Shown here in pieces: positions 57,173 through 64,000 of a DNA stretch of 64,000 nt. The stretch lies in NCBI GenBank assembly GCA_047967505.1, contig CM106539.1. One strand, 5' to 3'. Under the pieces are notes generated by a model. The model did not search any database, was not told where the DNA came from, and saw only the letters and a list, made by a program, of their open reading frames with translations. The position numbers were made by a program, and so were the translations under genes. This stretch comes from Dipteris shenzhenensis (taxonomy: Eukaryota; Polypodiophyta; Polypodiopsida; Gleicheniales). Numbering within the stretch: the first letter of the stretch is position 1; every line of letters starts with the position of its first letter.

Positions 57173-58475
57173 CTAGATGAATCAAGGAACATGCCTAAAT
57201 TCATCCTCTTAAAACATTACATAGTGCAGTTTCAAAACCATAATAGTCACTCATAAGGGTGAAAACCATAATCTCCATCATGCATAGCATGAACTAGTTA
57301 CTATGACATCCCCACCACTGACGTCATAAACGCCCAACAGTGGGTGTAGACCATAGTATAAACATATGCTCTCACACATACAATCCACACACCCACACAT
57401 ACTTTAGCATCCTTTTATACAAAGTCTTTGTATTGAGTTTTTGTCAGCACTCCGGAGACGAAGGGCAGATGAGCACTCCGGAGATGAAGGGCAGACTCAG
57501 CCACCATAATGAAGGCTAGCACTAAAGGAGAAAGCTAATTAAAAAGTAGTCCAAAATCTCTTCGTTCAAGCTACAACTGCTTGTGAAGACTAAACGATTT
57601 CATTTTAGTCTCTCCAAGACGAGCATCTAAATCTAGCTAATAGGGCAACACACCACTTAAAAATAGAAAGAATTATCGCAATACCAGCAGGCCGCAACAT
57701 GGACGAAAACTTCAAAAGGTGAAATTTGCATGTCTGCTAATATGGCAAAAGCATATATCTACATGAATCCAGGAACATGCCCAAATTCATTCTCTAAAAG
57801 CACAACATAGTGCAGATTCAATCTCATAATAGTCACTCATAAGGTTAAAAATCATAAACTCCCATCACCCATAGCAGGGACTAGCTACTTTGACATCCTC
57901 ACTAACGTCATCAGCGCCCAACAGCGAGTGTAGACCATAATATAAACATATGCTCTCACACGTAAAAATCCACACACCCACACATACTTGTACAAAGTAT
58001 TATTGAGTTTCTATCGGCACTCTGGAGGTGAAGGGCAGACTCAACCATGATGAAGGCGAGCACGAAAGGAGAAGGCTAATCAAAAAGTAGTCCAAAATCT
58101 CTTCGTTCAAGCTACAACTGCTTATGAAGACTAAACGATTTCATTTTAGTCTCTCCTAGGTGAGCATCTAAATATAGCTGATAGGGCAACGCACCACTTC
58201 AGATAGAAGAATTATCACAATAATTAGGCTGTAACGTGGACGAAAACTTCACGAGGTGAAATTTGCATGTCCGCTCATACGGCAAAAGCATAAATCTAGA
58301 TGAATCCAAGAACGTGCCCAAATTGATCCTCTAAAAACACAATGTAGTGCAGAATCTCATGATAGTCACTCATAAGATTGAAAACCATAAACTCCATCAC
58401 ACATAGCAAGGACTAGCTACTATGACATCCCCACTACATCATCAGCGCCCAACAGTGGGTGTAGACCATAGTATA
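57173..58475. repeat. Tandem array of a 540-590 bp unit
   Basis: Units start at 57173, 57759 and 58296 (CTAGATGAATCCAGGAAC and variants), with periods 586 and 537; the third is cut at 58475 by the Gypsy element. Each carries CATAGCAGGGACTAGCTACT, a TGACGTCA-type site or decayed version, CCCAACAGTGGGTGTAGACC and, in the first two, ATAAACATATGCTCTCACAC. Partial copies occur at 41930, 44717, 45907 and 50930. Confidence 0.9.
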
Positions 58476-58903
58476 TGTCACGATCTGTGACGTATTCCTT
58501 TATTTATTTCTAGACTTATGGATGGTTTGATGAATGGACACTTGTGGAAGGGTATGCCCTTTCGACGGGACACTTGCCCTTTCGACGGGACACTTCCTAA
58601 TGAGGCATAACCCTTCACAAGAGACATTCTAATGAAGAGACATTCCTATTGTAATGTACCCTCTCATCAAGGGTCACACCCTTCACAAGGGGTACACACC
58701 TCTTCATGCACATACCCTTTGGAGTACACACCTTTTCATGTGTGACTCTTCACTCTCTATATAAGAGAGGCCCAATTGTATGGATGACGACATCCACCCT
58801 ACAGACATTCAAGCAATACAATTATCCCTTGTTGTCTGCTATCTCAGTCTCTTTTCTGTTCCTTAGCACATTTCTAAATATAGTAAATCTAGGATTTCTT
58901 ACA
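58476..58903 (+). repeat. Gypsy 5' LTR, 428 bp
   Basis: TGTCACGATCTGTGACG to GGATTTCTTACA. A short direct repeat (CCCTTTCGACGGGACACTT) lies near 58556-58590, and a TATA box (TATATAAG) at 58758-58765. Confidence 0.85.
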
Positions 58904-58904
58904 G

Positions 58905-58916
58905 TGGTATCAGAGC
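58905..58916 (+). promoter_or_regulatory. Primer-binding site, initiator-Met tRNA
   Basis: TGGTATCAGAGC, one base after the LTR. Confidence 0.9.
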
Positions 58917-60239
58917 AAAATTCACTCCTGCCTGAAGGAAATGCCCCCCACCTTCTAGCGTTGATCTGATACATCTTTTCCGCTAGAAGGACATCTGTGC
59001 ACATTGTGCATGGAAGAGATGGAGAGGATGAGCGTAAAATTTTTAAACGCCTACCCGGCCTAAAGTCATCCTGGCCTCTCCATCTCCCTCACATCACAAG
59101 TTGATGTGAATGGACACGACAAAAATCGTGTCTTTTCAGGTGCTTGGGCTGTCCCAAAACCAAGGGACGCGCCTTTTTCACCATGGGACATACCTTTTGG
59201 TGACGAGTCTCGACTCCTCAATCATGGGACATAGCCCATCGTGGACAAAAGGACATACCTATTCATGCAGGGTCACACCCCTTTTAACAATAGGGACATA
59301 TCCCTTCATGAACAGGTGCACCTATTCCAAGGGTCACACCCCTTCGAATAGGCACACCTTTTAGGCCCCAAGTACCTACAAAAGGGTACCTAGAGGGGTA
59401 AAAAGGAAAAACAAATAAACCCATCCCCTACCCCTAGGATTACCCTAGCTACCTAGGGTTAACTAAACCCCCCATTTAATTTTTGGGGCAACTAACCCAT
59501 TAGGCAGCCTAACGAAAAGTCGCCTCTTCTCCAACAAAAAACTGCACGTACGGATTTCCGTACCATCTGCGTCAGCCCGTACGGCCAGCCATCACCTCGC
59601 CGTACAGCCCTGCACAGCCTGGCCGTACAGCCTGCGCAAGCCCTCGCCATCAGCCTTCCAGCCTGCGCCGTACCATCTGCCAGTCTGCCGTACAGCCTGC
59701 GCAAGCCTGCCGTACAGCCTGCCTTTCCTGCAGCCAGCCGTTGCCTCTGCCGTACAGCCTGCGCACGCCCCCTGCAGCCAGCCCTTGCCTTTGCCGTTCA
59801 AACCTGCGCAAGTCCTGCAGCTTGCCACAGCCCTGCGCCATTCTGTACGACCAGCCCTGCACACAAATCCTTGGCCTCGCTAGCACTCCCCCCCTCCTGT
59901 GCAGTCCTTGACCCGCCAGGTTCTTTCGCTCCTGCCTTTCCTGCGCAGTCCAGCCCTGGGCAATGCTCTAAGCCTCGCCATTGACAGCCCGCAGCCCCTT
60001 GTTTCGCCATTTTTGGTCCTGCCAAATCAGCACCAGTTGCAGCTCCTCGCGCGATGAAGACAGCCTGTTGACAGCCCGGACCAGACAAGTATCAAGTGCT
60101 CCTCGCAAACCATTGCACCATGGATCTCCGGACACCGACTTGTAGCCTTCTTCTATGCAATAACTTGGCAGATTAAATTATTGCCAGGTGGAGTCTTTCC
60201 AATCTGCTTTTAAGGATTCTCTTTAACAAATTACAGCAA
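58917..60239 (+). other. Gypsy leader with CCGTACAGCCTGCGC repeats
   Basis: GGGACATA/CACACCCCTT words repeat at 59180-59360. From 59540 to 59770 CCGTAC occurs about eight times, often as GCCGTACAGCCTGCGCAAGC. The minus-strand frames here translate the repeat (RRLYGRLA-like) and are not genes. Confidence 0.75.
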
Positions 60240-60905
60240 ATGAAAGAATCCACATTAAAGCATGGAAACCCCTGGTATTCACCCGGCATTTCAAGGACAC
60301 CTCAGGCATCAACTACCACACAATATCGTGTTCAAATTGCACAGCCAGCCCATTTTGGAGCCTTTGCATCTTGGGTCTTCTGTGTCACGTGCCCTCCTAG
60401 TGACTTGGACCACATCCTCTACCTTCTGCATGAGGCACCTCAGTTACATTATTTCCTCAGCACAGTACAGGTTGTGTTCCACGAAACACGGAGATATCCG
60501 AAACACGATATTCCTCAGGAGTTTGCTGTTCATTTTTGGAGAGAATTTTACCCCTCACCTTCGGCATCTCCAAGGTACTCTCCACCTCCGTCAGCTCCCA
60601 GATATCCTCCTCTACAGGTTGTACCTTCTCCAAGTCACAATTTACACTCAGAAAGCACTCCCTCTCCTGGATATCCTCCACTTCTGACAGCAGCTCCTTA
60701 CCCTTTTTCAGATCTGTGGACTCTGCTACCTACCCCTGTCCTATCACGAGTAGTAACACCACTTTTAGCATCACCAGTGTTACCTCAGACAGGACCTCCC
60801 TTACCAGATTTCCACGGGTGGTTCCATCCTGCCTCGCCTGCCCCCTCCAACATGAGCAACCTCAGGGAGCAGCCCGAACCCTCTTCCAGGAATGGTACAA
60901 ACTAG
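60240..60905 (+). CDS. Upstream frame of the Gypsy leader, proline-rich, doubtful
   Basis: A 221-codon frame ends 14 bases inside the gag start. It is rich in Pro and Ser (for example [18 protein letters not shown]) with no known motif. Two other frames of the same strand are also long here (60262-60687 and 60536-60931), which points to stop-poor C/T-rich sequence rather than selection. It might be an accessory protein or simply leader. Confidence 0.25.
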   Translation: MKESTLKHGNPWYSPGISRTPQASTTTQYRVQIAQPAHFGAFASWVFCVTCPPSDLDHILYLLHEAPQLHYFLSTVQVVFHETRRYPKHDIPQEFAVHFWREFYPSPSASPRYSPPPSAPRYPPLQVVPSPSHNLHSESTPSPGYPPLLTAAPYPFSDLWTLLPTPVLSRVVTPLLASPVLPQTGPPLPDFHGWFHPASPAPSNMSNLREQPEPSSRNGTN

Positions 60906-63477
60906 AGCGCAAGTTCGCGCTTTTCTCATAGGGATCTCCGATATGTCGCACCGCTCGCATGAAGCCTCTCCAGAGATCAAAGAATCAAGTCCCAAAAAGG
61001 CCCCTGAAGTCAACGTACAAGGCGAATCACTATTGCAACTTCAAATATCTCAGCTTCAAGACAGCATCTCCGACTTGGTTCAGAAAGTTCAACAACTTCA
61101 AGATTCTCGAAGTACCGCACATACAGAGGCACATACAGAGGATGACGTGACGCAACCAGACGACGATGCGGACTCTTTCCCACCAGAGGTAGAAAACATT
61201 GAACTACGTGCCCTCTACCGATTACTTCAAGCTTCCAAAACTAAAAGACTTGACGTCAAACTTCCGGAAGCCTACACTGGTCAACGCAATCGCCGAATAG
61301 TTGACCAATGGCTCGCAAAAATGCGCATGTATTTTGACACTGTTGACCTCAGTGAAGGCAAAAAGATCGCCTTGGCAGCCTCCCTCCTGAAGGATACAGC
61401 ATTTCTATGGTGGCAAAGACGCTTAAAGGACGGCAAAAGTGTGTTAACATGGGAACGTTTTGAACACGTGCTCCGTAAGCAGTTTGTACCTGCCAATGCG
61501 GACTTCCAAGCACGTTCAAAACTCCGACAGTTGGAGCAAACGGGTTCCCTGTCTTCCTATATCTCTCAGTTCACCACATTGGTGCTGGAGATTGATGGTT
61601 TAACTGAGGATGATCACCTTCATGCTTTCATCTTAGGCCTAAATCCCTCGTTACGCATTGATGTTCTTAAAGCAAACATCACCACCACAGATGGCGCTAT
61701 TGCTTACGCAGAGCGCATTACAGATTTCCTAAACACGGGGAAGAAGAGTGCTAATCGCACACAGAACTCTACTATGGCCAAAGGTGCTCGCCCTCAAGAT
61801 AACACCAGGTTTCGAAAAAACTTTGGTAATCAAGGTCAACGACAGTCTCAAGATCCCCAGAAGCCTCAGAAATCATTTGCTGGATTCCAACAGAAGCACT
61901 CCCCCAAGGATCGCGCTTCTTTTTCTTCACAAAGTCATTACCGACATCCCCAACATAAAGGTGCGGCCACTGACAAGAAGAACAACTCCAGCTCAAAAGG
62001 ACTTTGTACCATCTGTACAGGCGACCATAGATGGTTCGATTATCCCAAGCGACCAAAGCAAAATTCCAATATGGAACCTAGCACTTCCCAAAAAGAAGAT
62101 GCTACCTCAGCACAAGACAAGAAAGGCAAAGCTGTTCGAATGGCGAATACCATCCACCTGAGCCTTGCCAGCAACCCCGAACCTTCCCTGGCCACTCAAG
62201 TACTTTGTGTTCAAGGATCGATTCCTGGAACAACGGTCACCATCCTCATCACCAATGGCTGTTCTCATAATTTCCTAGCCAATTCTGTGGTCGATAAACT
62301 TCAGTTGACCACCAGTCCTAGTCTCATGGACTATCAGATTGAACTCGCAAATGGAACAACTTTCTTGTGCAACACCAGGATTAAAAACTTGTCTTTTCGC
62401 ATCCAACATTATACGGACAAGTTGAACTTCGACATTATGCCTCTTTCTCGGTACGATGTCATACTCGGACAACAGTGGCTCTACGACTATGATCCATCAA
62501 TCAGCTTTCGCAGCTATACTATCCAGTTTGTCCACCAGGGAAAACTTATTGAGCTAACTGGTTCTAGGGACTCTCCTTCAACCCCAGTTGCCTCTGCCCT
62601 ACAAGTAAAGAAGTGGGTTCGTAAACGCCAAGTAAAGACTTCACTTCTGTTGGTTACGGCAGTAGAGGAGACACCAACAAAGGATCCTCCTGAATACCTC
62701 AACCAACCTTTTTTCCAACCCTACCTGGATCTTTTTCCACAGGAATTGCCAAAGCAGTTACCACCTCGACGACCAGTGGATCACCCAATCGAACTTATTC
62801 CCGGCAGTAATCCACTGTCGAAACCTCCTTATCGGGTTTCTCACACTCAAAATGAAGAAATCCAAAGACAGGTCACCGAACTACTCGACAAAGGTCACAT
62901 TTGGCCCAGTCGCAGCCCTTTCGGATCTCCTGTACTACTTGTGGAAAAAAAGAATAAGTCAATGCACCTCTGCATCGACTATCGAGCCCTCAACAAGCTC
63001 AGTATCAAAAACAAGTATCCATTGCCTCGCATCGATGACCTCTTCGATCAACTTCTACATGCAACACAATTCTCCAAGATTGATCTTCGTTCAGGTTATC
63101 ATCAAATTCGCATACGAGAAGGCGATGAGTACAAGACAGCTTTTCGAACAAAGTATGGACACTATGAATGTTTGGTCATGCCTTTTGGGTTAAACAATGC
63201 CCCGGCCACATTCATGACATTAATGAACGACATCTTCAGGTCTTTCCTCGATAAGTTCGTCATCGTTTACCTCGATGACATCCTCGTTTTTAGCAAATCC
63301 CTACATGAGCACAAACAACATCTTCACCAAGTTTTTGAAGTTCTCCGCGCAAATTCTCTCTACATCAACATTGAGAAGAGTGAGTTCTTCAAGACCCAAC
63401 TTGAATATTTGGGACATGTTATTTCAGCTCAAGGTATCTCTGTGGATCCCAAGAAGGTCGAGGTAATCCGAAATTGA
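60892..63477 (+). pseudogene. Gypsy gag-protease-RT frame, 861 residues, C-terminally cut
   Basis: Gag fills about residues 100-280 ([38 protein letters not shown]). The zinc knuckle is C372, C375, H379 and Y384 in place of the last Cys. The protease centre is TNG at 454-456 where DSG is expected, so its catalytic Asp is lost. RT is well kept: D731 in [11 protein letters not shown]795-D796 in YLDDILVFS. The frame stops right after [11 protein letters not shown], the end of RT, by fusion to distant sequence. RNase H is missing. The start is the ATG giving [11 protein letters not shown]. Confidence 0.9.
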
Positions 63478-64000
63478 CCCAAGAAATGCTTCGACATTAT
63501 GTTCAGTCACGCCTAGCAGCTTGGGAAGAGTATCTACCACTCCTTGAGTTTGCTTATAATAACTCTTTCCATAGTGCCATCAGCATGACTCCATTCCAAG
63601 CAGCTTATGGACACACTCCGCTTGTACCAACGAATTTTGTACTTCAACATCGAGTGGCCCTAGCTGATCAACTGGTTCAAGAAATGCAAGACATTCTACT
63701 GCAAGTCAAGGATCATATGCGAAAAGCGCAAGAGCGGTATCAACGGTCTACCAACAAACATAGACGTCACCTGGAATTTAACACTGGTGACATGGTGCTC
63801 TTATTTGTAGCCCCACATCGCTATAAGACGGTTAAGTCTGTGTTTCCTAAGTTGCGACCACGATACTATGGACCTTTTCCGGATCGTCAAGAAAAATTCA
63901 CCTTTAAGTTACAAATTGGAATTACCACCATCATGGGGTAAAATCCATCCAACATTTCATATTTCTTGGCTAAAGCCGTACATTCCAGGCGATGAAGCAG
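63474..64000 (+). pseudogene. Gypsy integrase C-terminus
   Basis: It reads EMLRHYVQSRLAAWEEYLPL, LEFAYNNSFHSAISMTPFQA and DMVLLFVAPHRY, then after a +1 slip near 63880 SYKLELPPSWGKIHPTFHIS. These follow the integrase DDE core in intact elements. The HHCC finger and the DDE core are absent because of the deletion at 63470-63480. The frame continues past the window. Confidence 0.88.

Larger units (their letters stand above)
58476..64000 (+). mobile_element. Gypsy element with RNase H and integrase core deleted, runs off the window
   Basis: A 428-bp 5' LTR, initiator-Met primer site, 2-kb leader, gag-protease-RT frame, then a direct jump to the integrase C-terminus; the 3' LTR is beyond the window. 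It interrupted the tandem array within ATAGTATAAACATATG, so GTATA-like bases should duplicate at the far end. Confidence 0.9.

Noticed and set aside
57173-58475. Array unit as an endogenous pararetrovirus promoter
   Set aside because: The TGACGTCA and TATA layout is suggestive, but no viral coding motif lies next to any copy, and such sites occur in many plant promoters.
59492-60088. Minus-strand frames with RRLYGRLA-like repeats
   Set aside because: Translation of the CCGTACAGCC leader repeat of the Gypsy element, with no start context or family match.

Overview
The window is nuclear DNA of a land plant with a large, repeat-rich genome. The evidence is a chloroplast-type phosphate transporter gene (PHT2;1 class) broken by an intron of about 15 kb, several plant-type LTR retrotransposons primed by initiator-Met tRNA, chromodomain Gypsy elements and plant-style LINEs with decayed ORFs. 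Intron size and repeat load suggest a fern, gymnosperm or similar big-genome vascular plant. This is inference; no sequence here fixes the species.

Layout. 0-12.6 kb: old, AT-rich decayed DNA with relics of an unclassified DDE-like transposase, a SET-domain gene, a scrambled Copia gag and an unrecognised coding remnant, scattered with a recurring 24-nt palindrome. 12.6-18.8 kb: the 5' end of one Copia element, featureless DNA and a pogo/Jerky-like transposase relic. 19.1-20.8 kb: an intron-containing pseudogene of the ribonucleotide reductase large subunit (RNR1). 21.2-22.5 kb: a higher-order tandem repeat. 24.3-40.3 kb, minus strand: the last two exons of the phosphate transporter, separated by a 14,953-bp intron that holds a Gypsy protease fragment, a Copia element with one uninterrupted 1355-codon polyprotein, and a Gypsy element lacking its RT-RNase H-integrase core. 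41.9-58.5 kb: a nest of repeats, including a gag-only LTR element (TR-GAG type) with identical-length LTRs and a target-site duplication, two related LINE copies with internal loss, single minus-strand LTRs, hAT transposase fragments around a small LTR element, and a tandem array of a 540-590 bp unit. 58.5-64 kb: a Gypsy element inserted into that array, also missing RNase H and the integrase core; it runs off the window.

Only two coding units look intact: the phosphate transporter exons (host gene) and the Copia polyprotein. Both plus-strand LTR elements in the intron lie antisense to the host gene. No CRISPR, operon, tRNA or rRNA gene was found. The most useful leads are the giant transporter intron, the TR-GAG element, the RNR1 pseudogene, the dispersed palindrome family, and the CCGTAC-rich leaders shared by a Copia and an unrelated Gypsy element.
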